Source: Staphylococcus borealis (GTDB lineage: Bacteria > Bacillota > Bacilli > Staphylococcales > Staphylococcaceae). Taken from it: a DNA stretch of 64,000 nt. Numbering within the stretch: position 1 is the stretch's first letter; each line of letters starts with the position of its first letter. The position numbers and the translations under genes are program-made. The DNA lies in the NCBI RefSeq assembly GCF_001224225.1, contig NZ_CUEE01000001.1, forward strand, positions 62,001 to 126,000, in the 5' to 3' direction. The notes under the pieces are model-generated. The model was not told the DNA's origin. It did no database searches and worked only from the letters and a program-made list of their open reading frames with translations. Of the stretch, positions 37,100 to 47,609 are shown one piece after another.

Positions 37100-37879
37100 T
37101 CATGAAGTATAGAAGTTTTTGCGAATATCATCTTTTTTAATACCAAATTCATCATAATATGATTGCATAAATGTTGCGATATGATCTGCCCATAAGATAT
37201 CACTCGCATACTGATGCTGACCTGGATTCTTAGGATTCCATCGCATTTGATAGAGTGTAATTTGGTCATTGTCAAAATAGTTCGCACGAATAAATTTGGC
37301 ACCACCTAGTATGGCTTTGCGTGGTGTCGTCCATGCTGCTTCTTTCGCGTAGCTTTTACCTGTATGTATTGCATTTTCATCGAAGGCACCCACACCAAAA
37401 AAATTATAATACCGTGTCTTGCCATCTTTGATACCACTAGAGAGTTTAGATTCACCATTCGCCGTTTCAACACGTGCATGGCTTATTAAGTAGATGATAT
37501 TCACTTTATATTTATCTTGCGCTTCTATAAAAGCATCGGCTTGATTTTCAAGAATACCGTATCCTTTTAGCATCTGATTTACTTCTTGTTTCGACATTGG
37601 AACTTGTTGAGAAATATCCATGTATTTAAAGTTATTATCATCTCGTGATATGCGCATCGCCTTCTCTATGTCTTGGTTATTCGCATTCACAAATTGACCA
37701 TTGCTTTCAACAGTATTTAACACACTTGTATCCGTTTGTTTCTGTAATGCTTCTTGAAAGCTATAATGACGATCATTTTTCAACAAATCCGAGTGTTTAA
37801 TAATTAATAAAACAATGAAAATAATGATGATAGTGCCTAACAATATGATTGGCAAACGTAAATGAGATAATTGTTTCAT
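37100..37879 (-). CDS. sagA: Membrane-bound N-acetylglucosaminidase, SagA-like
   Basis: The 259-residue protein has an N-terminal membrane anchor (residues 9-28) and a C-terminal glucosaminidase (FlgJ/Bax-type) domain. The catalytic glutamate lies in SHARVETANGESKLSSG. It shortens glycan strands at the cell surface. S. aureus has SagA at the equivalent site next to the formate dehydrogenase gene, from memory. The small membrane gene 28 bases upstream is probably co-transcribed. Confidence 0.8.
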   Translation of the reverse strand: MKQLSHLRLPIILLGTIIIIFIVLLIIKHSDLLKNDRHYSFQEALQKQTDTSVLNTVESNGQFVNANNQDIEKAMRISRDDNNFKYMDISQQVPMSKQEVNQMLKGYGILENQADAFIEAQDKYKVNIIYLISHARVETANGESKLSSGIKDGKTRYYNFFGVGAFDENAIHTGKSYAKEAAWTTPRKAILGGAKFIRANYFDNDQITLYQMRWNPKNPGQHQYASDILWADHIATFMQSYYDEFGIKKDDIRKNFYTS

Positions 37880-37906
37880 GTCACTGACAATCCTTTATAT
37901 AGCTAA

Positions 37907-38158
37907 TTAAGATAAATATAAGTAAGTAATGATAATAACAATTAAGACAATCGCAAACGATATGTTGATGACAATCTTCATGCCAGTTCGGTCTCTGAAT
38001 AATACATTGAAGATAACCAAACTAATTGCCAGTGATACAGCAAACATTGAAATTGCTAGCACCATTTGCATCATCACTAAAAAAATAATTCCTAAAATAA
38101 TGAATACATTAGAAATCACTGTCATAATTTTAATTGCGTTTGGATGAATTGTTCTCAC
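37907..38158 (-). CDS. Small membrane protein upstream of sagA
   Basis: An 83-residue protein with two helix pairs and very few charged residues; a conserved RDRTGMK turn lies between them. AAAGGGG precedes the start. It is followed 27 bases later by the glucosaminidase gene on the same strand. Function unknown. Confidence 0.6.
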   Translation of the reverse strand: MRTIHPNAIKIMTVISNVFIILGIIFLVMMQMVLAISMFAVSLAISLVIFNVLFRDRTGMKIVINISFAIVLIVIIITYLYLS

Positions 38159-38232
38159 CCCTTTTTATTAATATATAGTCCACCTTACCATAATTTAAGT
38201 TGAAAGTACTTATAAATTTATTTAAAGAAACG

Positions 38233-38274
38233 AAGTAAGGAGTGAGACTGAATTCATCGTCTCACTCCTTACTT
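38233..38274 (-). terminator. Strong terminator behind the formate dehydrogenase operon
   Basis: A perfect 16-bp stem (AAGTAAGGAGTGAGAC with its complement at 38259-38274) around a 10-base loop TGAATTCATC. The loop and GAGTGAGAC arm resemble the STAR-like hairpins. It lies 13 bases behind the DUF1641 stop. Confidence 0.9.
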
Positions 38275-38286
38275 ATTTTAATTACA

Positions 38287-38760
38287 TTATTTCTCGTCTC
38301 TTGACATACCTTTCAGTAAGTTAAGCATATATGTTAAGCTACGATTCATATCATCGTCTTTAAGGACACCCATTAGACTACGAATACTTGTTTTAGCATT
38401 AGGATTAGCTTGATTTGCAACATGTAAGCCTTTATTCAGTTTATTTAAGAATTGGCTTAATTCTTGTACATTGAGCTCACCTAACATAAAGACCATTGGT
38501 GCTAAATTTGTAATTAAACCTGCATATAAGTCTTTATTAAGCTCGGTCATAAATTTATTAATAATCACTTGACGACCTCTAATGCCACCATTCATTAAAT
38601 CAAGAATTTTCGCCTCATCTAATGCTTTCACTATACGAATTGCTTTTAAAATACTATCTTTATTTTCAGCAATAGCATCTGTGACTTCATTAATACTTTC
38701 AAGTTTAATTTGCGCTTCAGACTTCTCTAAACGTTTAATTTTTGTTATTCTTTCAGCCAT
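38287..38760 (-). CDS. DUF1641 partner of formate dehydrogenase
   Basis: A 157-residue helical protein with the DUF1641 pattern (RIVKALDEAKILDLMNGGIRGRQ). Its ATG overlaps the formate dehydrogenase stop by one base (TAATG), giving tight translational coupling. B. subtilis has the same pair (yrhE-yrhD). DUF1641 proteins are thought to help couple the dehydrogenase to electron acceptors; the role is not established. Confidence 0.85.
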   Translation of the reverse strand: MAERITKIKRLEKSEAQIKLESINEVTDAIAENKDSILKAIRIVKALDEAKILDLMNGGIRGRQVIINKFMTELNKDLYAGLITNLAPMVFMLGELNVQELSQFLNKLNKGLHVANQANPNAKTSIRSLMGVLKDDDMNRSLTYMLNLLKGMSRDEK

Positions 38761-41714
38761 TATTTATCCACCACATTTCCTGGGAAAACATAATCAGGAC
38801 GTTCCCATTTTTTCTGTACTTGGACACTATATTGCGGATTACGTTGCTTATCGACACGGAAGTTGGTTGGATTTAATGGTGACTTACCTTTACGTGTCAA
38901 TACTTCCATACGACAACTTGTTCGTTTATATGATGGTGTGTCTGTATATTGATCGACATCACTGTTCGTTAATTTATTGATAGCACCTAAATCACCATTT
39001 GACATAGCATCATTATTTAAAGGAATATAGATTTCTTTACCTTTAACTCGATCGGTAATTGTGGCAATCAATGTTGCTTCCCCAGTTTCAGAAATCAATC
39101 GTAGTTCTGCACCTTCATGAATATCACGTTCTTTTGCTAGTTCTGGTGAAATTTCAACAAATGCATTAGGCATTTTATATTTAATCATTTCAGTTTGATA
39201 TGTCATATTACCTTCATGGAAATGTTCAAGTAAACGACCGTTATTCACATGTAGGTCATACACTTCGTCTTCTTTAAAGAAGTTATCAAATGTCAATGGG
39301 AATAATTTAGCACGACCATTTTCAAAATTAAATCCATTCATATATAACGTTGGTTCATCTGAACCGTCTGGTGCTACTGGCCATTGAAGACTGTTGAAAC
39401 CTTGTAATCGATCATAGCTTACACCTGAATAAGATGGTGTTAATCGTGCGATTTCATCCATGATTTCACTTGGATGTTTATAATTCCAATCCGCACCCAT
39501 ACGTTGCGCAATCAATTGGAAGATTTCCCAGTCTGGTTTAGACTCACCTAATGGTTGTAATGCTTTGTTAATACGTTGAATACGACGTTCTGTATTTGTG
39601 AACGTACCATCTTTTTCTAATGATGGACTTGCTGGTAAGACAACGTCTGCATAAGTTGCTGTAAATGTTAAGAATTCATCTTGAACTACTAGGAAGTCTA
39701 CTTTTTCTAAAGCTGATTGAACAAAATTAATATTAGAATCTACAATACCTGTATCTTCACCGTATAAGTATAATGATTGAATATCTCCATTATGGATACC
39801 TTCCATCATTTGGTGATTGTCACGTCCAGGTGTTGGGTTTAATGCAACACCATATTCTTTTTCAAATTTCGCTCTAACTTCATCGTCGGCCACTTTTTGA
39901 TAGCCTGGGAATTGGTCAGGCATACTACCCATGTCACTTGCACCTTGTACGTTATTGTGACCACGTAACGGATACGCACCTGAACCTGGTTTTCTGTAGT
40001 TACCTGTGACAAGTAATAAGTTAGAAATGGCTGTACTTGTATCACTACCAATATCTTGTTGCGTAACACCCATTGCCCAACAAATTGACATTGATTCAGC
40101 TTTTGCAGCCTCTTCAGCAAAACTAATGATTTGTTCTTTTGGAATACCAGTTGCTTCTTCAGCAAAATCCATCGTAAATAATTCTAATGATTTGTAATAT
40201 TCATCATAATTATCTACCCATTCATTTAAGAAATCTTTATCATGTAAATCATGATCAATGATGTATTTCGTAGCCGCACCAAGCCATACTAAATCCGTAC
40301 CTGGTTTCGGTTGATAGAAGGCATCCGCACGCTCTGCCATTTCATGTTTTCTGATATCGAATACATGCATTTTTTGTCCGAATAATTTTTGTGCACGTTT
40401 CATTCTTGAAGCAATAACTGGGTGTGCTTCAGCAGTATTGGTACCGATTAAAACTGTCATTGCTGCTTTTTCAAGATCTTCAATTGAGCCTGAGTCCCCA
40501 CCATGACCAACTGTTCTAAATAAGCCTTTTGTAGCTGGAGCTTGACAATATCTTGAACAGTTATCAACATTGTTAGAACCGAAAACTTGTCTTGAAAGTT
40601 TTTGCATTAAATATGACTCTTCATTTGTTCCTTTAGAAGATGCGATAAATGCTAGGTGATCGCCACCGTATTCATCTTTAATACGTTTGAAGTTAGATTC
40701 AATTACATCCAATGCTTCATCCCATTCAACTTCATGGAACTCGCCATCTTTTCTCACAAGTGGTTTTGTTAAACGTTGGTCTGAATTAATATGACCCCAA
40801 GAGAATTTACCTTTCACACATGTAGCAATTTTGTTTGCTGGTGAATCGTGTGATGGTTGAACTTTAAGCACTTCTCTATCTTTAGTCCATACATCAAATG
40901 AGCAACCTACGCCACAATATGTACAAACCGTTTTCGTTTTCTTAATACGTTCTTTACGCATTTCCGCTTCAGAATCTGATACTGCGAATAATAGACCATC
41001 ACCTGGTTCAGCTTTCTTAGTTAAATCAATCATTGCTGCTAATGAACCTGGTTCAGTATCTGTCATATAACCAGCATTGCCCTCCATATTAACTTCCATC
41101 ATGGCATTACAAGGACAAACAGTTGCACATTGACCACATGATACACATGATGACTCATTAATTGGAACATCATTATCCCAGATAACTCTAGGATGTTCAC
41201 GATTCCAGTCGATTGAGATGGTTTCATTTACTTCGATATCCTGACATGCTTCGACACATCGACCACAGAGAATACATTGATCTGGGTCATATCGATAAAA
41301 TGGACCATAGTCTTTTTCATATGGCTTCGTCTTATATTCGTATGACTGCTCCTCTAACCCCCATGCATCCATGGCGTTATGTATTTCACAGTCACCGTTG
41401 TTATAATCACATACTGTACAATACAACATGTGTTTTTCTAAAATACGATCTAAAGCTTCTTTTTGGCTCGCTTTCACATCGCTATTTTGAGTATTAACTG
41501 TCATAGGTCGATCTACAACAGTGCTACACGCACGTTCAATTTTGCCGTCAATTTCGACCATACATGTATCACATGTTTGGATTGGTCCCATTGACTCGTT
41601 ATAACAAATTGAAGGTACGAAAGTATCACGAGATTTTATAAACTCGAGCAAACTTGTTCCTGGTTCTACAAGATAATCTGTGCCATCAAGCGTGACGATT
41701 AAATGTTCTTGCAT
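38760..41714 (-). CDS. fdhA: Formate dehydrogenase catalytic subunit, Fe-S fused
   Basis: The 984-residue protein begins with a ferredoxin-like [2Fe-2S] domain (CYN...CDTC..., Cys in QTCDTC), then a His/Cys-rich segment and two 4Fe-4S motifs ([11 protein letters not shown] and [11 protein letters not shown]). The molybdopterin domain follows, with its 4Fe-4S motif at [10 protein letters not shown]. The active-site ligand region reads [11 protein letters not shown], so the Sec/Cys position is cysteine. I start at ATG 41714 behind GGTGGAGAG; the frame opens 11 codons earlier. It depends on FdhD and the Mo cofactor genes elsewhere in the window. Oxidises formate to CO2; the acceptor is not clear. 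Confidence 0.93.
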   Translation of the reverse strand: MQEHLIVTLDGTDYLVEPGTSLLEFIKSRDTFVPSICYNESMGPIQTCDTCMVEIDGKIERACSTVVDRPMTVNTQNSDVKASQKEALDRILEKHMLYCTVCDYNNGDCEIHNAMDAWGLEEQSYEYKTKPYEKDYGPFYRYDPDQCILCGRCVEACQDIEVNETISIDWNREHPRVIWDNDVPINESSCVSCGQCATVCPCNAMMEVNMEGNAGYMTDTEPGSLAAMIDLTKKAEPGDGLLFAVSDSEAEMRKERIKKTKTVCTYCGVGCSFDVWTKDREVLKVQPSHDSPANKIATCVKGKFSWGHINSDQRLTKPLVRKDGEFHEVEWDEALDVIESNFKRIKDEYGGDHLAFIASSKGTNEESYLMQKLSRQVFGSNNVDNCSRYCQAPATKGLFRTVGHGGDSGSIEDLEKAAMTVLIGTNTAEAHPVIASRMKRAQKLFGQKMHVFDIRKHEMAERADAFYQPKPGTDLVWLGAATKYIIDHDLHDKDFLNEWVDNYDEYYKSLELFTMDFAEEATGIPKEQIISFAEEAAKAESMSICWAMGVTQQDIGSDTSTAISNLLLVTGNYRKPGSGAYPLRGHNNVQGASDMGSMPDQFPGYQKVADDEVRAKFEKEYGVALNPTPGRDNHQMMEGIHNGDIQSLYLYGEDTGIVDSNINFVQSALEKVDFLVVQDEFLTFTATYADVVLPASPSLEKDGTFTNTERRIQRINKALQPLGESKPDWEIFQLIAQRMGADWNYKHPSEIMDEIARLTPSYSGVSYDRLQGFNSLQWPVAPDGSDEPTLYMNGFNFENGRAKLFPLTFDNFFKEDEVYDLHVNNGRLLEHFHEGNMTYQTEMIKYKMPNAFVEISPELAKERDIHEGAELRLISETGEATLIATITDRVKGKEIYIPLNNDAMSNGDLGAINKLTNSDVDQYTDTPSYKRTSCRMEVLTRKGKSPLNPTNFRVDKQRNPQYSVQVQKKWERPDYVFPGNVVDK

Positions 41715-42081
41715 ACTCTCCACCCCATCTATATTAAAATTTTCCATAAAATGACTTTAACGACGTAACCATTCCATTCCAATACCCCGCATATATTGAA
41801 CATAGAATTACATTAATTGTATTACTTATTTCATTAAATGTTAAGCGTTTCATAAATTTTTGCAATTTTAAAAGAATTAAATATTAATAATACATTCCAC
41901 TATTACAAAATTAATTTTTAAAGATTTATTATATTTTAATTTTTTAGAGTATATAAAAAGAGGTAGGACCAAACACTTTTGAGTTTGATAGCCTACCTCT
42001 ATAAGTATAGGTTTACTTGAATAGCAAAAGAGAAAGCGTGGGACAACGCATTTATTTTAACTTTTGTCCCGTTCATTATGC
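41715..42081. other. Promoter region of fdhA plus two hairpins
   Basis: The 367-base gap holds the AT-rich fdhA promoter (about 41760-41940) and two minus-strand hairpins: AGAGGTAGG/CCTACCTCT at 41959-42000 and a GTGGGACAA/TTGTCCCG block at 42035-42074, both STAR-like. No frame with a ribosome binding site was seen. Confidence 0.6.
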
Positions 42082-43023
42082 TTACAAGTTATTATTTAAC
42101 ACATCTGTAGCGTTCTGTTTTGAGTCATCATTTGGTATAAAGTACCAAAGACCATCATCTTGAATGCCTCCTTGCCCTTCTAATTGATGACGGTTCACTG
42201 TTGCATTGGCGTTTTTATAATTTTTTCTAATATCGTTCATGTCATTTAACGTTAAATCTGTTTTTACATTTTTCTGGATTTGATTCATCAATGATGGGAA
42301 ATGTGTCAATGCTGACGCACTTGTCATCTTATTTGCCATCGCTTGAAGGATCAATTGTTGTCGTTCTTGACGACCGAAATCGCCACCAGCGCCCTCTTCT
42401 TTACGACTACGTATAAAGGCCATTGCAGTATCACCATCTACGTGTGTGGATTGACCTTTTACAAAGTTTGTTCCTTTCGTAGTGAAAGTATCATTACTCG
42501 TAACATCGACGCCACCTAAAGCATCAATCATATCATGTAAGCCATCCATATCAACCGTCGCATAATGATCGATAGGAACATTCATTAGTTTCTCTAATGA
42601 TTTAACAGCCATCGTCGGCCCACCATAAGCATAAGCATGATTGATTTTCTCTGTTGTACCTTTACCTACAATATCAGCTTGTGTATCTCGAGGCACACTA
42701 ACGATTTCTGTTGTTTGTTTCTTCGGATTAATAGAAAGAAGCATGATTGTGTCACTTCTTTCACCATCATTTTGACTTTTACGTTGTGCATCTGAGTCAA
42801 CACCAAATAATGCAATGGTAAATGGGTCACCGTTAGATAAACTGATATTATTTGATCTCAGTTCTGAATGTTGTCTATTTAATGGATTATGAATCTTACC
42901 ACTCGTGATAAAAATACTAGCCACCACAAAAATTGTCGCTACAATTGCTAGTACAAACAATATCCCTATAAACCATGTAACTATTTTTACGGGCAGGCTC
43001 ATTCGTTTATGCGTTCTACGCAT
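42082..43023 (-). CDS. lcpC: LCP-family cell-wall polymer ligase, LcpC-like
   Basis: The 313-residue membrane-anchored enzyme has one N-terminal helix (residues about 11-34), then the LytR-CpsA-Psr domain with DTIMLLSINPKKQTTEIVSVPRDT and FIRSRKEE containing the arginines that bind pyrophosphate. It attaches teichoic acid or capsule precursors to peptidoglycan. The gene occupies the place of S. aureus lcpC (SA2103), from memory. Confidence 0.88.
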   Translation of the reverse strand: MRRTHKRMSLPVKIVTWFIGILFVLAIVATIFVVASIFITSGKIHNPLNRQHSELRSNNISLSNGDPFTIALFGVDSDAQRKSQNDGERSDTIMLLSINPKKQTTEIVSVPRDTQADIVGKGTTEKINHAYAYGGPTMAVKSLEKLMNVPIDHYATVDMDGLHDMIDALGGVDVTSNDTFTTKGTNFVKGQSTHVDGDTAMAFIRSRKEEGAGGDFGRQERQQLILQAMANKMTSASALTHFPSLMNQIQKNVKTDLTLNDMNDIRKNYKNANATVNRHQLEGQGGIQDDGLWYFIPNDDSKQNATDVLNNNL

Positions 43024-43133
43024 CCTACCACTCCTATTCTTTTTTATGAATTAATATCATAATTATATATTAAAATGATTAACTTGCTATACGTCTTAAG
43101 AACTAACTTTTCTTAAACTAGCGATTATAAGTA

Positions 43134-43922
43134 TTAAATATGATAGCCACCATCTCGATTGATAATAGCCAAAATAGCTTTATAACAACCACGGTTACTA
43201 ATAATGAAAGGACCACTCTTAGCAAAGTCTAACGGTTCGCCATTTAATTGTGTCATTTCCAGATTTAATTCTTTTGCAAATAAAAATTGTGCAGCTATAT
43301 CCCACGGTTTAGGGTTTGTATTAATATGTGCGCCAAATTGCCCTTTGATGACTCTAACTGAATCTAATCCACATGATCCAATATTTCTCACGCTGAATGA
43401 CGCATCATATAATGCTTTACTTGTATCCTCATTTATATATTGTGTTCCAAACGAAATGATAGCATCACGTAATTGTAATTCACGAGGTGGCAATAATGGC
43501 TGACCATTAACATATGCCCCCTTACCCGCTATAGCCTTGTACAATTTATCATGAGGATAATCATATATGTACGACAGTTTAGGTTCCCCTTCAACGAAAT
43601 ATGCAATGATAATACAATAATCTTCTTGTTGCTTAACTAAATTTGCCGTACCATCAATTGGATCCATAATCCATAAATGACCCTCGTATGGCTGAATCGT
43701 ATCATTATCTTTTTCTTCAGCTAACAATTGATGACCAGGAAAGTGTTCAGCTAAATACGTTTCAAATTTGTTTTGAAGTTGCTTGTCTACATTAGTAACT
43801 AAATCAAAGCGATTTAGTTTGGTATCCGTAGACATATCTTTGATTAATTGTGGAATAACATCATCTAAGTGTGTTAACCAATTCATGATATGTGTATCTA
43901 TATAATGAAGTTCATTTTGCAT
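43134..43922 (-). CDS. Inositol-monophosphatase-family phosphatase
   Basis: The 262-residue enzyme has the metal-binding motif WIMDPIDGTANLVKQ and a second aspartate in KPWDIAAQFLF, typical of the IMPase/CysQ superfamily. I start at the second of two adjacent ATG codons, seven bases behind GAGG. In S. aureus its neighbour is RsaI, as here. The in vivo substrate is unknown. Confidence 0.85.
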   Translation of the reverse strand: MQNELHYIDTHIMNWLTHLDDVIPQLIKDMSTDTKLNRFDLVTNVDKQLQNKFETYLAEHFPGHQLLAEEKDNDTIQPYEGHLWIMDPIDGTANLVKQQEDYCIIIAYFVEGEPKLSYIYDYPHDKLYKAIAGKGAYVNGQPLLPPRELQLRDAIISFGTQYINEDTSKALYDASFSVRNIGSCGLDSVRVIKGQFGAHINTNPKPWDIAAQFLFAKELNLEMTQLNGEPLDFAKSGPFIISNRGCYKAILAIINRDGGYHI

Positions 43923-44001
43923 CATTTCACCTCAACGATCTATTTCACTTTATTGTATCTTACTGTATTTATTTGTCATAGGTATTTTTAAATTGCGACA
44001 C

Positions 44002-44154
44002 AAAAAAATCGGCTAGTCATCTGCTAGCCGACAAATAGAAAGGAAAGTAAGTAATAAATATTGAAGATGTTTCGATGTAACTCGAACGATTCACAACAAG
44101 CTATCTGTTATATAGCTTCTACCCCTTTGTTTGAATTCGTTCTCCCCTGTTACA
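44002..44154 (-). ncRNA. rsaI: RsaI (RsaOG) small regulatory RNA
   Basis: On the minus strand a -35 TTACAA and -10 TAATAT (44161-44166) are spaced 17 bases, and transcription would start near 44153. The RNA would be about 150 bases, ending in the terminator TCGGCTAG/CTAGCCGA (44009-44031) with a T-run at 44002-44008. Its 5' part has the unstructured GGGGAGA and AAAGGGGUAG motifs. The location between the IMPase gene and an HTH gene matches RsaI/RsaOG, which in S. aureus signals glucose depletion and is repressed by CcpA. A cre site overlaps its -35 element. Confidence 0.85.
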
Positions 44155-44183
44155 AATAATATATTAGCATAAAACACTTTAAT

Positions 44184-44199
44184 TTGTAAGCGTTTTCTA
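44184..44199. promoter_or_regulatory. cre site at the RsaI promoter
   Basis: TTGTAAGCGTTTTCTA matches the CcpA consensus (WTGNAARCGNWWWCAW) with one mismatch. It covers the -35 of RsaI, so CcpA binding would repress it during growth on glucose. Confidence 0.8.
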
Positions 44200-44310
44200 A
44201 ATAAAAAATGTTTAATTTTACACACATAATCTACGACTATTCTCAAAATGTCTTCAATATCAGTGTTATGTTATAATTAATGTAATATGTAATGGTTATA
44301 GGTGGTGTTT

Positions 44311-45012
44311 ATGTTGAAGAAATTGGATCGCCAAAATCAAATTATTTCATTGATACAACAAGGCAAAACAATCAATGCATCAGAATTGGCACAACACTTA
44401 AATGTTTCTGTTCGTACAATTAGTCGTGACATTGCTGATTTAGAAAATCAAGGTGTTCAAATATACGCACATAAAGGGAAACATGGTGGCTATCAAATTC
44501 AAAATTCTGAGGATAAAATACAAATTCATTTTAATGAACAGCAATTGATATCTCTATATTTAACCTTAATAGAAAGCCAATCTTATTCAACATTACCTTA
44601 TACGAAAGTGATTGAATCTATTATTAATCAGCTTATCAATATACCTAACACGCATGTTCGTAAATCACTCACCCATATGACTGACTTAATTAAATTCGAA
44701 GATACAGAACAAATTACTTTACCTCGTCTATTTACAGACATATTAATCTATAGTTCTGAGCGAAATGTTATGCTGATTGACTTCAATGATCATCATGACA
44801 CTATTGCTGAAAATGTGATATTTATTGGTTTACTATGTCGTAATGGTGAATGGCTAGCCATTATATATGAAATCGGTTTAGGTCGAACACGGGAGCTACC
44901 AGTACTCGATATTTATGATATTTCTTATTCCTTCGAAAAGACGATTAAAACATACGATATTTCAATACAAAATTATACTCAATTTTTAAATCCAATCGAG
45001 CATACTGACTAA
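44311..45012 (+). CDS. HTH (HTH_11/DeoR-like) transcriptional regulator
   Basis: The 233-residue protein starts with a helix-turn-helix (RQNQIISLIQQGKTINASELA through NVSVRTISRDIADLE) and a GKHGGYQIQ wing, then a larger domain of unknown function. I place the start at ATG 44311 behind GGTGG; three more codons lie in frame. It resembles a YafY-type regulator with a degenerate effector region. A small gene of unknown function follows. Confidence 0.7.
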   Translation: MLKKLDRQNQIISLIQQGKTINASELAQHLNVSVRTISRDIADLENQGVQIYAHKGKHGGYQIQNSEDKIQIHFNEQQLISLYLTLIESQSYSTLPYTKVIESIINQLINIPNTHVRKSLTHMTDLIKFEDTEQITLPRLFTDILIYSSERNVMLIDFNDHHDTIAENVIFIGLLCRNGEWLAIIYEIGLGRTRELPVLDIYDISYSFEKTIKTYDISIQNYTQFLNPIEHTD

Positions 45013-45085
45013 TATGTTCGGTTGGTCCTCTACGTTCTACCTCTTTTATGACTTAATACCTGCAAAGTAAGGAGTTTCACATACC

Positions 45086-45436
45086 TTGGATCAATTAACT
45101 CAAATTCGTCAACAACTCATTGTGCTACTCACGCACATCGAAAAGATACGATATTACTATCTAATGGATGACCGGTACTTAAATCAAGAAATTGATGCGT
45201 ATCATACTTCGATTCATCATTTTAGTCATGATTTAGCTTTAACGCTTCAAAATGACGCCAACAACAGTCACACATCACCTTCCCTTGAACTCAAACATGC
45301 TTATAATAAATTACTGAATCATTTATCCTCACACCCGTTACATGATTTTCAACAAGGAACGATATTAATTGATTTACAACAACGCCAAAATCAAATTCAC
45401 CAAACATTCGTTCACTTGTTAAATGTGTTCCAGTAG
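45086..45436 (+). CDS. Small His-rich helical protein, unknown
   Basis: A 116-residue protein starting at TTG with AAGGAG about 11 bases before it, and Gln/His/Leu-rich with helical character. It follows the HTH gene by 73 bases. I do not recognise the family; it may be a small regulatory or structural protein. Confidence 0.5.
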   Translation: MDQLTQIRQQLIVLLTHIEKIRYYYLMDDRYLNQEIDAYHTSIHHFSHDLALTLQNDANNSHTSPSLELKHAYNKLLNHLSSHPLHDFQQGTILIDLQQRQNQIHQTFVHLLNVFQ

Positions 45437-45595
45437 TTTCATTTCCCTTGTACAACCATCGATACCCATGACTTCTTCAAACTTTTATGCATCTTTCTTA
45501 GTTATAAATTCACGTCAATTCTGTCATTCAATCTCATCTTTGAATACTTAGCGATCCACCAATTAAATATAAAAATTATATAATATATATGTAAA

Positions 45596-45624
45596 TTGTA
45601 ATAAAAAACGTGAAACGCTATAAT
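45596..45624 (+). promoter_or_regulatory. SigA-type promoter of the MurNAc operon
   Basis: TTGTAA at 45596-45601 and TATAAT at 45619-45624 are 17 bases apart, followed by AAGGAGG before mupG. GTGAAACGC in the spacer is not a good cre fit. Confidence 0.75.
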
Positions 45625-45657
45625 TGTAAGTGATTACAGTAATTAAGGAGGATTCAC

Positions 45658-46710
45658 ATGCTAGGTTTCTCAGTCTATTTAGGTCAACCATTAAATACTT
45701 CTTATATTTTAGATATGGTTCATCTTGGTTATGACGTTATTTTCACATCATTACAAATACCTGAGGAAAATGATGAGACAAAATTGACGTATTTGGGAGA
45801 ATTATGTCAATTATTAAAAGATACATCAGTAACCTATATCATTGATATCAATCCTTCATTGCTGAATCAAAACGTTTACCGTTTTTTCGATCAATTTCCA
45901 AATGGGGATTTTGTTATTAGAATAGATGAAGATTTTAAGCGTAGTTTAATAGAAGACTTATATCAGCATCATTTAAAGTGTTGTTTAAATGCTAGTACGA
46001 TTACTGCTCATATCCTTGATACACTTTACAATCAAAAATCATTACCGAAAATCTATTTTTGCCATAATTACTACCCTAGACCTGATACAGGTTTAGCTTT
46101 AAGTTTCATTGAACAACAAAATGAACTTATACGAAAATATGATGAACATGCTCCGATTATGGCCTTTATTCCTGGAACTACTTTTAGAGGTCCAATATTC
46201 AAGGGACTTCCAACTATTGAGCAACACAGACATATGACGTTACTTCAATCTGCACAAGCTTTAGTTCATTCTAAACTAAACTATATTCTTATTGGTGACA
46301 CTGCTATCACTCGCTCAGAGGCAATCGCTTTACAGCAGATGGTTGATCATCGTCATTTCAAGCTTCGTCTAACTTATTTTGATGAATCATACGAGCAACT
46401 CATCTTCAAACATCATACATCTCGTCTTGATGCGCCAGAACATGTCATACGATCTAAGTATTCTAGAGCAACAAAGGTCAGTATTCCTCCTAATAATCAT
46501 TCGAACCATAATCGCACTAGAGGAGATATTACTGTGGATAATTCACTTAACAAACGTTACGAAGGTGAGTTGCAAATTATTAAATCAAATTTGCCTAGTC
46601 ATAAAGCGATTAATCATGTTGCTTCAATATGTGCTGAAGATATAGCAATGATTGACTTAATCCAACCTGGTGACACTTTTGAATTTATTACTGAAAAGGA
46701 GAAACGCTAA
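45658..46710 (+). CDS. mupG: MupG, 6-phospho-N-acetylmuramidase (DUF871)
   Basis: The 350-residue cytoplasmic protein matches the DUF871 family, shown in S. aureus to cleave the disaccharide MurNAc-6P-GlcNAc taken up from turned-over cell wall. It has an N-terminal TIM-barrel-like domain and a C-terminal domain ([17 protein letters not shown]). The stop overlaps the murQ start by one base (TAATG). First gene of the operon. Confidence 0.9.
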   Translation: MLGFSVYLGQPLNTSYILDMVHLGYDVIFTSLQIPEENDETKLTYLGELCQLLKDTSVTYIIDINPSLLNQNVYRFFDQFPNGDFVIRIDEDFKRSLIEDLYQHHLKCCLNASTITAHILDTLYNQKSLPKIYFCHNYYPRPDTGLALSFIEQQNELIRKYDEHAPIMAFIPGTTFRGPIFKGLPTIEQHRHMTLLQSAQALVHSKLNYILIGDTAITRSEAIALQQMVDHRHFKLRLTYFDESYEQLIFKHHTSRLDAPEHVIRSKYSRATKVSIPPNNHSNHNRTRGDITVDNSLNKRYEGELQIIKSNLPSHKAINHVASICAEDIAMIDLIQPGDTFEFITEKEKR

Positions 46711-47597
46711 TGGAACATTTAACAACTGAAAGTAGAAATACACAAACGATGCATTTAGATGAAATGTCTATTTTAGAAGCTTTAAAAGCAATGAATCAAG
46801 AAGATCAATTAGTAGCTAAAGCAGTAGCCTCTATACTGCCACAGTTAAATAAAGTCATTGAAGCAACCATCACTCGATTTCGCGATGGTGGTCGCATTAT
46901 ATATATTGGAGCAGGTACAAGTGGTCGTTTAGGTATATTAGATGCAGCCGAATGTGTTCCAACCTTTAATACACAGCCAAATGAAGTGATCGGTTTAATT
47001 GCTGGAGGTCAACAAGCTATGACTGAAGCAATCGAAGGTGCTGAAGATAACGTAGAAATGGGAATGACCGATTTAAAAACAATCCATTTAAATCATAAAG
47101 ATGTTGTCATAGGTATTTCCGCAAGTGGACGTACGCCTTATGTTAAAGGAGCGTTAACGTACGCTAATGAAATCAATGCAATGACAGTCGCTCTATCATG
47201 CAATTCAAATAGTGACATCAGTACAATCGCTAATCATGCACTTGAAGTCAATGTTGGACCTGAAGTATTAGCTGGCTCTACGAGACTAAAATCAGGCACA
47301 GCACAAAAGCTTGTGCTTAATATGATATCAACTATGACTATGATTGGTGTTGGAAAAGTGTATGATAACTTGATGGTTGACTTAAAGGCGACAAATTACA
47401 AACTTGAACAACGCTCTATACATATTATTGAAGACATTTGTGGCTTAACTTTTGAAGAAGCGCAATCCTTATATCAACAAGCTGACAATGATATCAAAGT
47501 GGCAATCGTTATGAATCTATGTGACACAACGAAAAGTGATGCTAAATCGAGACTAGCAAAGCATAACGGTATTGTGAAACAAGCAATTCAATCTTAA
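46710..47597 (+). CDS. murQ: MurQ, N-acetylmuramic acid 6-phosphate etherase
   Basis: The 295-residue SIS-domain enzyme removes the lactyl ether from MurNAc-6P, giving GlcNAc-6P. Signature [20 protein letters not shown] and [11 protein letters not shown] are visible. Co-translated with mupG; murP starts 12 bases later. Confidence 0.95.
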   Translation: MEHLTTESRNTQTMHLDEMSILEALKAMNQEDQLVAKAVASILPQLNKVIEATITRFRDGGRIIYIGAGTSGRLGILDAAECVPTFNTQPNEVIGLIAGGQQAMTEAIEGAEDNVEMGMTDLKTIHLNHKDVVIGISASGRTPYVKGALTYANEINAMTVALSCNSNSDISTIANHALEVNVGPEVLAGSTRLKSGTAQKLVLNMISTMTMIGVGKVYDNLMVDLKATNYKLEQRSIHIIEDICGLTFEEAQSLYQQADNDIKVAIVMNLCDTTKSDAKSRLAKHNGIVKQAIQS

Positions 47598-47609
47598 GGA
47601 GGCAATGAT

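Noticed and set aside
45602..45618. cre site in the MurNAc operon promoter
   Set aside because: GTGAAACGC is one base short of the consensus spacing, so it does not fit a CcpA site.
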